This document shows, piece by piece, positions 1 through 8,598 of a stretch of DNA of 64,000 bases (position 1 is its first letter; every line of letters starts with the position of its first letter). Below the pieces are notes generated by a model. It did no database searches. It was not told the DNA's origin and saw only the letters and a program-made list of their open reading frames with translations. A program made the position numbers and the translations under genes. The DNA is taken from contig NZ_JAEUFG010000016.1 of the NCBI RefSeq assembly GCF_018588585.1, forward strand, positions 35,280 to 99,279. The letters are read 5' to 3'. The stretch comes from Bacillus sp. SM2101 (GTDB lineage: Bacteria > Bacillota > Bacilli > Bacillales > SM2101).

Positions 1-245
1 GTACTTATACTGTTGAACGTATTACAAGTAGTATGGCGAATCCAGTTATATTGTGTGAGTATGCTGTTAATGATAATAGGGCTGGTGGAATGTTTACATT
101 AACTCCGAACAACACTGTTTGTGATGAGCCAGGAGTCGGCTGTCATATGTATAGACTTACAATTGCAAATGATATGACAGATTTGGATACTGGAATTGAC
201 AGTAATTGTCGGAGCTTAAATGTTTCAACATTTCAAAAAGGGTGA
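1..245 (+). CDS. C-terminal part of an unrecognised Cys-containing protein (clipped by the window start)
   Basis: The reading frame is open from the first bases of the window (frame of position 3) to a TGA at 243-245, so the first visible Met at 33 is probably internal and the gene starts outside the window. About 80 residues are visible, with four cysteines in a background rich in N, T and D, and no membrane segment. The look (beta-rich, Cys-bearing, hydrophilic) is like a spore-surface or exported protein, but I recognise no family. It could also be a fragment of a larger beta-rich protein. No terminator was found; a MITE-like repeat begins 12 bases downstream. Confidence 0.5.
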   Translation, partial: TYTVERITSSMANPVILCEYAVNDNRAGGMFTLTPNNTVCDEPGVGCHMYRLTIANDMTDLDTGIDSNCRSLNVSTFQKG

Positions 246-256
246 GTGATAATCTA

Positions 257-373
257 GGTTCTTTTCGTAAAGTAATAGTTTTATAGGATTCTCAACTTTT
301 TGAAAGATGAAAAGATGTCACAGACGATTGGTTTATCTTTAAGTATGACAAACAAGTTTATGCGAAAACAGTG
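257..373 (+). repeat. MITE-like interspersed repeat, copy A
   Basis: Starts with GGTTCTTTTCGTAAAG and ends with TGCGAAAACAGTG, matching the inverted-end pattern (GGCTCTTTTCGTA / TACGAAAACAGCC) shared with other copies in the window. It has the internal box GAAAAGATG. It lies in the spacer between the clipped first gene and the minus-strand gene at 478-1050. No clear target duplication. Confidence 0.55.
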
Positions 374-477
374 AAAACTAAGAGAACGTAAGAAAAGGTC
401 AACGTTCTCCTAGTTTTTAAATTTGCATTATTAGTAATAAAATGCTCTTAATACAATCAATTTTTTAGAAGTATACT

Positions 478-1050
478 TTAGTGTTGAATGATAATCTGAT
501 TAGTGGAGGCAACTCCTTTTTTCAATTCCTGACTATAAAAGAATGCCTTTACCTTAAAAATAGGGACTTTCTGATTTAGGTGATAGGATATATGGAAATT
601 TGCGAAAGATAGTTGTTCTTCTGGTCGGATTTTTTTTGTTATTACTGGTTTTAACCAATACTCACCATTGTCTTCTACTTTGCTCTTAAGTGTGTCATTT
701 ACATAATCCCAAGCTTCTAATTGATATGGGTTGTCGTGGGGGTCATAATTTATATGTTCACCAATCTTACCGCTAATTAAAATGTCATTCGAAGGAGAAG
801 CGAGTAAGCAAATAATCGGCTCATTCACTTCAACGGTACCAATATTTTTAATGACGAATGATCCGAATACTTTTAGTGTATTTTCTTGATCCTTTGGTAG
901 CAGTACTGAATATTGAAAATAAGGAATAACGGATACAATTTCGTTGTTGTCAAGCTGATTTTTAGCTGAGAGATACTCTTCTTTAACAGCCTTTAAATCA
1001 GCTTCGTACTGCGCAAGTCGCTGCTCAATTTCACGAAACGATTCCTTCAT
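478..1050 (-). CDS. Coiled-coil / beta-domain protein of unknown function (190 aa)
   Basis: The chosen start is the ATG at 1050 (MKESFREIEQ...), which follows AGGAGG by nine bases; the longer frame from 1086 has no ribosome site. Residues about 3-35 form a charged helix with heptad character (IEQRLAQYEADLKAVKEEY). The rest, about residues 40-190, looks like beta sandwich with phrases such as FVIKNIGTVEVNEP and no Cys pairs, signal peptide or membrane segment. Such proteins occur in Bacillus without assigned function. It stands alone, with repeats on both sides. I do not recognise the family; a structural or spore-associated role is only a guess from the neighbourhood. Confidence 0.7.
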   Translation of the reverse strand: MKESFREIEQRLAQYEADLKAVKEEYLSAKNQLDNNEIVSVIPYFQYSVLLPKDQENTLKVFGSFVIKNIGTVEVNEPIICLLASPSNDILISGKIGEHINYDPHDNPYQLEAWDYVNDTLKSKVEDNGEYWLKPVITKKIRPEEQLSFANFHISYHLNQKVPIFKVKAFFYSQELKKGVASTNQIIIQH

Positions 1051-1180
1051 TTGTTTTATCCTCCTTTTAATAAAAGTGCTTACCATAACAAGAAATTAAT
1101 TGAAGTCAATATATATGTATGAAAAATAAGATTGTCTAACAAGTGAAAAATATAGTCGTAGTTAAAACTATTTTATGGAC

Positions 1181-1278
1181 GAGTGTTTTCCAAAATAGAT
1201 TTCGTGGCAGTTTCTTCTATAAAACGATCTTTATCTTCTATTTTAGGAGCTGAAGCAACAAAGTTTATGAAAATGGCC
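1181..1278 (-). repeat. MITE-like interspersed repeat, copy B
   Basis: Read on the minus strand it begins GGCCATTTTCATAAACTTTG and carries the conserved internal box ATCGTTTTATAGAAGAAA, ending near GGAAAACACTCG. It fills the spacer between two minus-strand genes. Confidence 0.5.
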
Positions 1279-1288
1279 TAAAAAATAA

Positions 1289-1316
1289 AAGTGCCTACAT
1301 ATACAGTAAGGCACTT
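1289..1316 (-). terminator. Rho-independent terminator of the Cys-rich gene at 1380-2066
   Basis: The 8-bp stem AAGTGCCT / AGGCACTT with a 12-base loop is followed on the minus strand by TTATTTTTT. It lies 63 bases past the stop of the minus-strand gene. Confidence 0.75.
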
Positions 1317-1379
1317 TCCGTTGATATCGTTAGAACTATGTTAGCTCACAAGTTTGTAAGAAGAGGTTATGAAATGTTG

Positions 1380-2066
1380 TCAACACAACGGAAACAGTTC
1401 ATCACATTGTGGAGGATTCGCTGGTGGGATGCAATCTAGGTCACACTTAATTTCTCCTCTAGGTTCGCAGAATTGAGCCCAAACTTTCAACACAACATCA
1501 AATTTCACCATGATGTTTTGGCAAGATTTAAGACAAACCCAAGTTGTTGCAGTACAAGTAAAAGTTCCATCAGAATTTGGCGTACATGAAATATTCATAA
1601 TCGGTTCGACTTTACAAGTTTTATGACCCTCTAGTTCAAACGGATCACAGCATACTTCTGTTCCAGGAGGTGCACATAGAAGCACTTCCTCACAAGTCGA
1701 AACCATTACTGTGTCAAATGTTACCCAAACCGTCTCTGTCATACCACTTGCATTCGTCCCTGTTGCTTCTACAGTAATATCGATGCAAAAAGTCTTCTTT
1801 AATGATACTTTCCATAAACGAATCTCTCTACCATCATGGAAACATAATACTTCAGTACGATCATCTGGGTCTGGCTCTTCACAAGCGACAAGTGACACAT
1901 CACACATCGTTTTGTCGATTGTTGCCATAGATAAATCAATCGGAGAATTTGAAGTCGTTAACTGTAATTCTCTGTCTGTAAGCTTTGTTAGTAAAGTGGT
2001 CCAGTCATACACTTTACAAACATGTATACATTCTTCCTTCCAAGAATCGTCAAGCTTAATTGCCAT
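1380..2066 (-). CDS. Cysteine-rich protein, probably spore-surface type (228 aa)
   Basis: The ATG at 2066 (MAIKLDDSW...) follows AAGGAAG by six bases and is preferred over the upstream in-frame ATG at 2084. About twenty cysteines are spread over the whole length, several in spaced pairs (CIHVCKVYDW near residue 14, CAPPGTEVCCDP mid-protein, CDLDCIPP near the C-terminus). There is no signal peptide or membrane segment. Such density in a non-secreted Bacillus protein fits a disulfide-linked spore coat or exosporium component assembled in the mother cell, but that is inference. It stands alone with its own terminator. The family is not recognised with certainty; a VYDW-containing N-terminus recurs in uncharacterised Bacillus Cys-rich proteins. 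Confidence 0.7.
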   Translation of the reverse strand: MAIKLDDSWKEECIHVCKVYDWTTLLTKLTDRELQLTTSNSPIDLSMATIDKTMCDVSLVACEEPDPDDRTEVLCFHDGREIRLWKVSLKKTFCIDITVEATGTNASGMTETVWVTFDTVMVSTCEEVLLCAPPGTEVCCDPFELEGHKTCKVEPIMNISCTPNSDGTFTCTATTWVCLKSCQNIMVKFDVVLKVWAQFCEPRGEIKCDLDCIPPANPPQCDELFPLC

Positions 2067-2276
2067 ACAAATCTTCCTTTCCATAAATTTTGAATCTACT
2101 TCATCTTATGAATTGACCGTTAGTATGTGATAAGATAAATGACTATTTTTTTATTTTTGAGCATGTGCACTTAATGATGTAAACATTTAAATAAATGTGC
2201 ATAAAATGTAGGTAAGGTTAAGTATAAAAAACATATTTCCTTTTACAAAATAGCACTTATAAAGGGGGGGAGGAAC

Positions 2277-4571
2277 TTGGATAACCATGATATCATTCAA
2301 GAAAATGAAGAGTTAAAAAAACAATTAGAAGGCTTACAATATATGCATGAAGTATATAAAGAATTAATTCAAATGAACGAGGAACGATTAAAAGTAAAGG
2401 ATGTCAAAAAGTTTAGTGATGAACAGTCAGATAAAAATAAAAATGAAGATGAGCAACGAACTCAAAAACAATTATCTGACTTTTATATAAAAATGTCTTC
2501 TCAATTTGCAAATGTTGAACAGGACTTGCTTGAACAGTTTTCAATGATTAAAGAAGTATTGAATCAATTAACAGAGCAAAGAGATATGTACGAAAATAAA
2601 ATTCACTCCTTAACAGATACATGTGAAAAATTAGAAGGTATTCAATCAACACTTGTAGATCAACTCGAATCAATAGAACTAAAAAAGAAAGATTATGAAA
2701 AGAGGCTGGTGGAAATGGAAAAGGAAAGTGAATCATTACAAGCTGATAATGAGAACCTACGAGGGAAAATCGATCAATTACTTTCAATTATCGCAAACCA
2801 ACAGGATAATGTACTGCAATTACAAGAAAACAAAAAAGTGGTTGCAGATAAAATAAAGAACGAGGAACAAGGTAGTATAAATGAACAAATCAAGACCTTA
2901 CTTGAGAAAATCAATAATATGGAACATAAAATTTCTAAGCTAAAACAAGAAGATATTCAAGCGCATAGTAACGAAAAAGATGAACAAGAGCTTTTTGAAT
3001 CAGCTCGCACACAAACCAACCAACCCCAAACAATATCTGATGTAAGTGTACCTGTTCAGGAACAATCGCCCATAATGGAAGTAAATCATACTTCAAACTT
3101 GATTAAGGAAAAAAACGGTCGGCAATCAGATTCTACTACTACTTCTACTACTACAAATAGCTTTATAAAACTAAGCGAAATTTTACGAAATTCTCCAGAA
3201 ACTATTGTATTAACTCAAAAAGATCAGGTTGAATCATCACAGCAAAGAACAAGTCATCAAAAAAATGTGGTACCTAAATATAAAATGCCAAGTTTAAAGA
3301 ATACAAATTATGTTGATCCGTTAACGCGTCTTAGAAAACAGTCCAACGAAACTAATCAGTCAGTAAATCAACAAAAAAAAAAACATAAAAACGAAAAAGC
3401 GGTAATAAACCCGAAAAAGCTAAAGATGAAAGGTAAAGAACAACACAATAATGACATGACCCACAAAATAGAAAATGTTGTTGTAGAGGAGAAAATAAGT
3501 AAAGAGCAAAGTACAAAAATGACACCTTCAGAGGCTGAACAACTAAGTACTTACGGACATGTGTCTGAAGACATCGCTCAAAATGGAGTAACACAACATA
3601 CGGTTTCAGAGAAGTTAGAGACTAATAATTTAATTCATCAGCAGTATAGTGAACAAAACGTTAAGGAAGAAGCTCTAGAAATAGAAGCTAGTAAAGATAT
3701 GTTAAGTACACAAGATCATGATGACTTTCAACTTAACAGTGCTACGGATTCTGATGTGCAACATACAAACGCTGAGCTTCACCTTGAACATAAGAATAAT
3801 ACAATAGTTGATATTGAAAATCTTCAAGAAGAAGAGAGTAGCATTGATGAACAACAAGTATCTACAAATGAAATTGACATGGAACAACAACATGCCAATA
3901 CAACCTCTCACCTCGAGCAAAAGAATAATGAAATAATTGATATTGAAAACCTTCAAGTGGAAGAAGTTAGCATTGACGAGCAACAAGTATTTTCTAATGA
4001 AATAGACATGGAAAAAGAACAACATGTTAATACAGCCCTTCATCTAGAACAAAAGGCAAGTAGTGAAAAGCTCAAAGAAGAAATGACTAGTAATTCTGTT
4101 GTTGAAAATGAAAGGGGAAAAAAACAACAGACAATAATTGAATTAAACGTAGAGTCTGATGAAAATTATAATGCAAATGATGAAGTGATGGATCAGAAAA
4201 ATCAAGGTGATTTAGATGAACAACAACTTGAAAATGTCGATAACGTTGAACATACAACTCACATGAACACTTCAACAGTTGGTTCACAACATGCTCAAGA
4301 ATCTGATGAAAGTACAGGCCAAGTTGAAAATACTGCTGGTACAACAATGCATCATACGATTTATACTAGTAAAGAACAGTTTAAAGATCATGTTGATGAA
4401 ATAGATCAAATAGAAACGAGTCTTAGCAATAAGGGACTAGTTACAAGAAGTGAAGATAATCTATTAAATCATTATTCAACTGACAACCCAAATAATAGCT
4501 CTCAAGAAAAGCAAAACAAAAAATCTTGGTTTGTTTCATTCTTAAAGAAAATAAAAATATATAACAAATAG
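2277..4571 (+). CDS. Large acidic coiled-coil protein with C-terminal repeats (764 aa)
   Basis: Starts at TTG 2277 behind GGGGGGAGGAAC, an unusually close Shine-Dalgarno (about three bases from the start). Residues about 5-240 are continuous coiled coil rich in E, K, Q and L. Residues about 240-400 are low-complexity with an S/T run. Residues about 495-595 (3760-4056) hold three degenerate copies of a roughly 43-residue unit containing HLEQKNN, DIENLQ and SIDEQQV. The C-terminus is a basic, aromatic tail (KKSWFVSFLKKIKIYNK) that could bind membrane or a partner. No signal peptide, no TM helix. Not recognised; it looks like a filament, scaffold or spore-structure protein. Spore-type genes follow downstream. 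Confidence 0.75.
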   Translation: MDNHDIIQENEELKKQLEGLQYMHEVYKELIQMNEERLKVKDVKKFSDEQSDKNKNEDEQRTQKQLSDFYIKMSSQFANVEQDLLEQFSMIKEVLNQLTEQRDMYENKIHSLTDTCEKLEGIQSTLVDQLESIELKKKDYEKRLVEMEKESESLQADNENLRGKIDQLLSIIANQQDNVLQLQENKKVVADKIKNEEQGSINEQIKTLLEKINNMEHKISKLKQEDIQAHSNEKDEQELFESARTQTNQPQTISDVSVPVQEQSPIMEVNHTSNLIKEKNGRQSDSTTTSTTTNSFIKLSEILRNSPETIVLTQKDQVESSQQRTSHQKNVVPKYKMPSLKNTNYVDPLTRLRKQSNETNQSVNQQKKKHKNEKAVINPKKLKMKGKEQHNNDMTHKIENVVVEEKISKEQSTKMTPSEAEQLSTYGHVSEDIAQNGVTQHTVSEKLETNNLIHQQYSEQNVKEEALEIEASKDMLSTQDHDDFQLNSATDSDVQHTNAELHLEHKNNTIVDIENLQEEESSIDEQQVSTNEIDMEQQHANTTSHLEQKNNEIIDIENLQVEEVSIDEQQVFSNEIDMEKEQHVNTALHLEQKASSEKLKEEMTSNSVVENERGKKQQTIIELNVESDENYNANDEVMDQKNQGDLDEQQLENVDNVEHTTHMNTSTVGSQHAQESDESTGQVENTAGTTMHHTIYTSKEQFKDHVDEIDQIETSLSNKGLVTRSEDNLLNHYSTDNPNNSSQEKQNKKSWFVSFLKKIKIYNK

Positions 4572-4665
4572 TTTGTGAGATTGCCTCTTTTGCTACAGAT
4601 GACAAGGTGCCAGAAATGCTATTAAGTCAGCTTTAAAAAATAAAGATAAAGCAAAGGTGAAATGA

Positions 4666-5016
4666 ATGTTAACTGTATTTGAATTCGTTATATTATTTCT
4701 TGCAAGCTTTAGGCTTACAAGATTAATCATTTATGACACAATTACAGCATTTCTTCGTAAACCATTTCATGAGGTGATCGAGGAAGAGCAACCAAATGGA
4801 GCTATTGTAACGTACATGCAGGTGAAGGGGACTGGGTTACGAGCTTGGATAGGAGAGCTGCTTAGTTGTTATTGGTGTAGCGGTATATGGTGTACGACCT
4901 TTTTTTATGTAGGTTATTTGTTCTGGCCTTTTTTATTCGAACCATTAATTTTTATTTTTGCCATTGCAGGCTGTGCTGCCATCATTGAAGTTATTATTTC
5001 TAGACTACTTGAGTAG
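4666..5016 (+). CDS. DUF1360 membrane protein (YngL-like)
   Basis: A 116-residue protein with an N-terminal hydrophobic helix followed by RLTRLIIYD, a central loop ending in the conserved CYWCSGIWC, and one or two C-terminal membrane helices. This arrangement matches the DUF1360 family of Bacillus (YngL), several of which belong to sporulation regulons. Function is not known. The ATG at 4666 overlaps an in-frame-shifted ATGA; the upstream GGTGA gives a plausible ribosome site. The next small Cys gene follows within 90 bases, so the two may be co-expressed in sporulation. Confidence 0.7.
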   Translation: MLTVFEFVILFLASFRLTRLIIYDTITAFLRKPFHEVIEEEQPNGAIVTYMQVKGTGLRAWIGELLSCYWCSGIWCTTFFYVGYLFWPFLFEPLIFIFAIAGCAAIIEVIISRLLE

Positions 5017-5048
5017 AGAAAGAGCATTAATTGCTCGTTTTCACTACA

Positions 5049-5075
5049 ACAGATTTATTTGTTAAGCATATAATA
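5049..5075 (+). promoter_or_regulatory. Possible sigma-K-type promoter for the small Cys gene
   Basis: CATATAATA at 5067-5075 matches the sigma-K -10 consensus CATAnnnTA, with AC at 5049-5050 sixteen bases upstream as a candidate -35. It is 28 bases before the GTG start. Such motifs occur by chance in AT-rich DNA, so support is moderate. Confidence 0.4.
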
Positions 5076-5102
5076 TTGCACAAAGAATTTGGAGGTGTTT
5101 TG

Positions 5103-5225
5103 GTGAAAAAAATCATAATGAAGCCAGTAAATAAACCATCACAAGGTAAATACGTAGCTTCCCCACCTCCTGCGACTCCTGTTTACAAAAAAACTGGTGG
5201 TTGTGGTTGTGGGAAGAGAAGATAG
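5103..5225 (+). CDS. Small basic Cys-tail peptide (40 aa), probable spore component
   Basis: GTG at 5103 follows GGAGGTGTTTTG, so it is preferred to the longer in-frame start at 5031. The product is basic, Pro/Lys-rich (KYVASPPPATPVYKK) and ends GGCGCGKRR. A Cys-Gly-Cys-Gly tail on a tiny basic peptide is typical of spore coat or crust morphogenetic peptides, though I cannot name the family. It sits between a DUF1360 gene and another gene with a sigma-K-like promoter, and has a possible sigma-K promoter of its own. Confidence 0.6.
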   Translation: MKKIIMKPVNKPSQGKYVASPPPATPVYKKTGGCGCGKRR

Positions 5226-5468
5226 TCTGATAAAGCTTAACATAAAGTGTATGAGTGAATGAGGTGGAGTGATCTCTAGCTTATTTAACAAATTTAAGAA
5301 ATATTTGTAATATGTTGTTGTCATATATGAGCTTTATTACTATTATTTCAAAATTCCCTAGAAAAAATGTTACTAAACGCTTGTTACTATAGGCGAGAAA
5401 AACAACTGTCAAATCAAAAATATTCAAAATATAAATTAGTTAGATCTGTTTAATTGAAAAGCCTATAC

Positions 5469-5494
5469 ACTAATATCATATATTGCATATGTTA
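5469..5494 (+). promoter_or_regulatory. Possible sigma-K-type promoter
   Basis: AC at 5469-5470, fifteen bases, then CATATGTTA at 5486-5494. This is the same spacing as in front of spoVIF and two of the Ena-like genes in this window. It is 36 bases before the ATG at 5531. Confidence 0.45.
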
Positions 5495-5530
5495 GAAGCG
5501 AGTAAAGATTTTTTCTCAGGAGGGTAGAAA

Positions 5531-5818
5531 ATGGCAGAAAAAAAACGGAAACCGAAAGAAATTCATGTAGAAAATTTAATCATTAAGGCAAATGAAGTAA
5601 TTATCCAAGATGAAGGTAGTAAGTCACAACAGCCACAGGAAGAAAGAAGGCCTTTCCGTGATCCTTGGGGATTTCGTCCAAGAAGACAACAAGAAGTAGC
5701 AACTGAAGAAGCAGATGAAACAGCAACTGATACAGAAGAAGTTAATGAAGATGATCAAAGTACTGAAGAGGAAAATGTTGAGCAACCCCAACAAAGAAGA
5801 CCGTTTTCTTGGTTTTAA
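5531..5818 (+). CDS. Small acidic protein with HVENLIIKA and RDPWGF motifs (95 aa)
   Basis: The start at 5531 follows CAGGAGGGTAGAAA. The N-terminal third has a basic head and a short beta-like stretch (EIHVENLIIKANEVII). A central RPFRDPWGFRPRR segment follows, then a very acidic E/D/T tail, ending QQRRPFSWF. I have a recollection of short Bacillus proteins with the same RDPWGF theme but no function. No membrane segment. Upstream lies a sigma-K-like promoter and downstream a strong terminator, so it is a single-gene transcription unit, probably made in the sporulating mother cell (inference). Confidence 0.65.
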   Translation: MAEKKRKPKEIHVENLIIKANEVIIQDEGSKSQQPQEERRPFRDPWGFRPRRQQEVATEEADETATDTEEVNEDDQSTEEENVEQPQQRRPFSWF

Positions 5819-5823
5819 TTTTG

Positions 5824-5853
5824 AAACAGAGCTCCTTACAAGAGCTCTGTTTT
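5824..5853 (+). terminator. Rho-independent terminator
   Basis: AAACAGAGCTC, a short loop, GAGCTCTGTTT and a T-rich tail, directly after the stop at 5818. It separates the 95-residue gene from the spoVA2mob-like operon. Confidence 0.85.
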
Positions 5854-5956
5854 ACTTTATATGAAGGCATGATGGTAAAAAAAGTTATTATAAAAAATGC
5901 GTAAACGATACAAGATAAGCAGTGAAAAGAAATTTCCAGCATAGGAGGACATTATT

Positions 5957-6160
5957 TTGACTGTTGCAACACAAGTTAAGCAGACGATAGCTGGTTTAAA
6001 AAGTGCACAAGCGAGCTTTGAGCAATTTGCGTTACAAACTGAAAATCAACAAGCTAAACAATTATATGAGCAAGCTGCACAGCAGGCACAACAAATTGTA
6101 GACCTTGTCAATCCACGCATGCAAGAAATTGAACAAGAGGAACCTCAGTACAGGCAATAA
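5957..6160 (+). CDS. DUF1657 protein, first gene of spoVA2mob-like operon
   Basis: A 67-residue helical protein starting at TTG 5957 behind ATAGGAGGAC. It has the DUF1657 pattern: VATQVKQTIAGLKSAQASF, LQTEN, repeated A/Q-rich helix, and the end EEPQYRQ. DUF1657 proteins are small helical products found beside spoVA2mob genes in Bacillaceae; biochemical role unknown. It heads the operon in the order known from Tn1546-borne spoVA2mob, which raises spore wet-heat resistance and slows germination in B. subtilis. A paralogue is gene 6 of the operon, and a related domain is fused at the end of gene 7. A hairpin follows the stop and may reduce read-through to the next genes. Confidence 0.88.
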   Translation: MTVATQVKQTIAGLKSAQASFEQFALQTENQQAKQLYEQAAQQAQQIVDLVNPRMQEIEQEEPQYRQ

Positions 6161-6186
6161 AGGTTGGTTGAATACCAGCCTTTTTT
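6159..6186 (+). terminator. Hairpin with T-run after the first DUF1657 gene (attenuator or terminator)
   Basis: AAGGTTGGT, five-base loop, ACCAGCCTT followed by TTTT (one G-T pair in the stem). It overlaps the stop codon region of the DUF1657 gene and precedes the lipoprotein gene by 58 bases, so the first gene may be transcribed in excess over the rest. Confidence 0.6.
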
Positions 6187-6243
6187 GGAAGAAGTGCTTG
6201 CACATACTAATTAAGCATTACATAAAGAATGGATTGGTTTTGA

Positions 6244-6720
6244 ATGAGAAAAAGTAGACTGCTTTTTTTAATGATCATTACCATAATAGCATCAAGCTGT
6301 ACAATGACGGAAAAAGAGTCAAACGAAGATAACCAAATGATAACAAAATTAAGTAGCACATCAAAGGAAAGACCTCCTGAACAAATTGTGATTGATCAAA
6401 CAATTTCGCAAAGAGTTATGAAGGAAATAGTAAAACAGGATAGGATTACGCAAGCTATTGCTGTAAATATTGATGAAGAAGTTGTCGTTAGTTTCAAGGT
6501 GAAACATGTTCACAGATGGTTTCTAGCTGATATAGAAGCGAAAGCAAAAAAAGCGTTAAAAAAAGAGTTTCCAGATTACAAAATTACCGTTTCTAGGGAC
6601 TTAAAAATCTTCATTGAATTGACGCGGCTTAAAAAGAAAATTGATGAAGATAAGCTTGATAAAAAGAAAGCTGAAAAAGAATTAAATGACATAACTTTAT
6701 TATCAAAAGAAGAAGCTTAA
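6244..6720 (+). CDS. YhcN/YlaJ-type sporulation lipoprotein
   Basis: 158 residues with a lipoprotein signal (hydrophobic residues 5-18, lipobox IASSC, Cys near 19). The body holds a YhcN/YlaJ-like domain (VVSFKVKHVHRWFLADIEAKAKKALKKE) and a Lys/Glu-rich tail. Members are spore inner-membrane lipoproteins linked to germination. It occupies position 2 in the spoVA2mob gene order, 13 bases before spoVAC. The ribosome site is weak (GGATTGG), so the start at 6244 is supported mainly by the complete signal peptide. Confidence 0.8.
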   Translation: MRKSRLLFLMIITIIASSCTMTEKESNEDNQMITKLSSTSKERPPEQIVIDQTISQRVMKEIVKQDRITQAIAVNIDEEVVVSFKVKHVHRWFLADIEAKAKKALKKEFPDYKITVSRDLKIFIELTRLKKKIDEDKLDKKKAEKELNDITLLSKEEA

Positions 6721-6733
6721 AAGGTGGTGAGAT

Positions 6734-7216
6734 ATGGTGGCAAATAATAAACTAAAAAACTTGACACCAACACAACAGGAATATCAACAATTTGAGAAGG
6801 TAAGAGAGACGAAGCGTCCTGTTTTGATGAATTGTATAAAAGCTTTTTTCGTAGGTGGATTTATTTGTATCATTGGTCAAGTGATTCAACTTTTTTATAT
6901 TTATCAATTTAATTTTACCGAGCAAACCGCTGGACATCCTACAGTCGCAACAATGGTTTTTATATCGATGCTTTTAACTGGTTTTGGAGTTTATGATAGG
7001 ATTGCACAATTTGGAGGTGCCGGAAGTGCAGTTCCGGTTACAGGATTTGGTAATGCAGTTATTTCTGCGTGTATTGAGCATCGTACGGAAGGTTTTGTGC
7101 TTGGTGTAGGAGGGAATATGTTTAAGCTTGCAGGATCAGTTATTCTGTTTGGTACATTTTCCGCATTTGTCGTTGGGTTAATTAAAACGATTGTTACACA
7201 ATGGGGTGGGCTATAA
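6734..7216 (+). CDS. spoVAC: Stage V sporulation protein AC (SpoVAC, 2mob type)
   Basis: 160 residues. SpoVAC is a membrane protein of the spore inner membrane, part of the channel that moves Ca-dipicolinic acid; the B. subtilis protein behaves as a mechanosensitive channel. Seen here: a hydrophilic N-terminus (LTPTQQEY), then FVGGFICIIGQ, the conserved GFGVYDRIAQFGGAGSAVPV loop with TGFGN, and a C-terminal membrane helix. ATG 6734 follows AAGGTGGTGAGAT. The stop abuts the spoVAD start with no gap, indicating translational coupling. Being inside the spoVA2mob gene order, it is probably an additional copy to a canonical spoVA operon elsewhere. Confidence 0.95.
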   Translation: MVANNKLKNLTPTQQEYQQFEKVRETKRPVLMNCIKAFFVGGFICIIGQVIQLFYIYQFNFTEQTAGHPTVATMVFISMLLTGFGVYDRIAQFGGAGSAVPVTGFGNAVISACIEHRTEGFVLGVGGNMFKLAGSVILFGTFSAFVVGLIKTIVTQWGGL

Positions 7217-8233
7217 ATGCTGAAAGGTCATCGTACATGGGTGTTTAATCATAAGCCTGTCATCATATCAACAGGTACCGTAGGTGGACCATTCGAAGCA
7301 AACGGGAAGCTAGCTGATCATTTTGACTTATTACACGAAGATTTGTGGCTTGGTGAGGACTCTTATGAAAAAGCTCACAAAATATTATTTGAAGAAGCAT
7401 GTTTTAAAACTCTTGAAAAAGCTCATTTACCAAAGGACAAGGTACAGTTTGTTATAGGTGGTGATTTAATTAACCAAATGACTCCCACAACATTTGCAAC
7501 ACAGTCTATTGGTGCACCATACTTAGGTGTTTTTAGTGCTTGTGCAACTTCAATGGAGGCATTAGCATTAAGTGCTTTTCTTGTAAATTATCAAGGTGCA
7601 AATTACGTGTTAACTGGTGCTACAAGTCATAATTCTGCCGTGGAAAAACAATTCCGTTATCCTACCGAATATGGAGGACAAAAGCCTCCAACAGCACAGT
7701 GGACTGTAACTGCATCAGGTGCTGCATTAGTGAGTAAAGAGGGGAAAGGACCGCGAATTACTTCAGCTACGATAGGAAGAGTCGTCGACATGGGTTTAAC
7801 TGATCCTTTTAATATGGGCGGAGCAATGGCACCTGCAGCTGTTGAAACGATAGAGGCTCATTTTCAGGATATGAATATTAACCCAGATCATTATGATTTA
7901 ATTATTACAGGTGATTTAGCACATATCGGAAGAGAGATTTCGCTCGATCTATTAAAAAAACATGGACTAGCTATCGAAGATCATAAGTATCAAGATTGTG
8001 GGTTACTTATCTATCGGGAGGGTCAGCCTGTATTGGCAGGCGCAAGTGGGGCAGGTTGTTCAGCTTCAGTTACGTACGGTTATTTACTTAATCGTATGAA
8101 AGCAGGTGAACTGAAAAGAATACTCGTCATTGCTACAGGTGCATTACTATCTCCTCTTTCATTTCAACAAGGAGAAACAATTCCTTGCATAGCGCATGCA
8201 GTAGCCATAGAGAATGGAGATGAGAATGAATGA
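7217..8233 (+). CDS. spoVAD: Stage V sporulation protein AD (SpoVAD, 2mob type)
   Basis: 338 residues, the usual length. SpoVAD has a thiolase-like fold without enzyme activity and binds dipicolinic acid directly on the inner spore membrane. Recognisable parts are the start [38 protein letters not shown] around the former active-site Cys, [11 protein letters not shown], and [17 protein letters not shown]. The start ATG follows the spoVAC stop directly, and the end overlaps spoVAE by four bases (ATGA). Forespore expression is expected from the family. Confidence 0.95.
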   Translation: MLKGHRTWVFNHKPVIISTGTVGGPFEANGKLADHFDLLHEDLWLGEDSYEKAHKILFEEACFKTLEKAHLPKDKVQFVIGGDLINQMTPTTFATQSIGAPYLGVFSACATSMEALALSAFLVNYQGANYVLTGATSHNSAVEKQFRYPTEYGGQKPPTAQWTVTASGAALVSKEGKGPRITSATIGRVVDMGLTDPFNMGGAMAPAAVETIEAHFQDMNINPDHYDLIITGDLAHIGREISLDLLKKHGLAIEDHKYQDCGLLIYREGQPVLAGASGAGCSASVTYGYLLNRMKAGELKRILVIATGALLSPLSFQQGETIPCIAHAVAIENGDENE

Positions 8234-8586
8234 TTGCAACTTTCTTTTGGGCCTTTGTGATTGGTGGCTTAATATGTGTTATCGGACAAATTATGTTTGA
8301 TGTGTTTAAGTTAACTCCTGCACATACTTTAAGTATATTAGTTGTTGCTGGAGCCATACTTGATGGCGTTGGTTTATACGAACCTTTTATTGATTTTGCA
8401 GGTGCAGGTGCAACTATTCCGATTACAAGCTTTGGGAATTCTCTCGTTCACGGTGCGCTACAAGAAGCTGAAAAACATGGCATCATAGGAGTGCTGACAG
8501 GTATGTTTGAAGTAACTAGTGCGGGGATTTCAGCAGCTATCATATTCGGATTTATCGGAGCGTTACTCTTTAAACCAAAGGGATAG
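8230..8586 (+). CDS. spoVAE: Stage V sporulation protein AE (SpoVAEb, 2mob type)
   Basis: 118 residues, nearly all membrane: four hydrophobic segments with [35 protein letters not shown] and a C-terminal helix. It resembles SpoVAC over its length, as is normal for this family, and is part of the DPA channel complex. It overlaps the spoVAD stop by four bases, so translation is coupled. This is the short SpoVAEb form; no separate SpoVAEa, SpoVAB or SpoVAF is present, as expected for spoVA2mob. Confidence 0.93.
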   Translation: MIATFFWAFVIGGLICVIGQIMFDVFKLTPAHTLSILVVAGAILDGVGLYEPFIDFAGAGATIPITSFGNSLVHGALQEAEKHGIIGVLTGMFEVTSAGISAAIIFGFIGALLFKPKG

Positions 8587-8598
8587 GAGGTGATAGAT

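Noticed and set aside
5867..5892. Possible sigma-G promoter (GCATG, TATTATA) before the spoVA2mob-like operon
   Set aside because: The spacing is 14 bases instead of the usual 17-18, so I do not report it, although forespore expression is expected.
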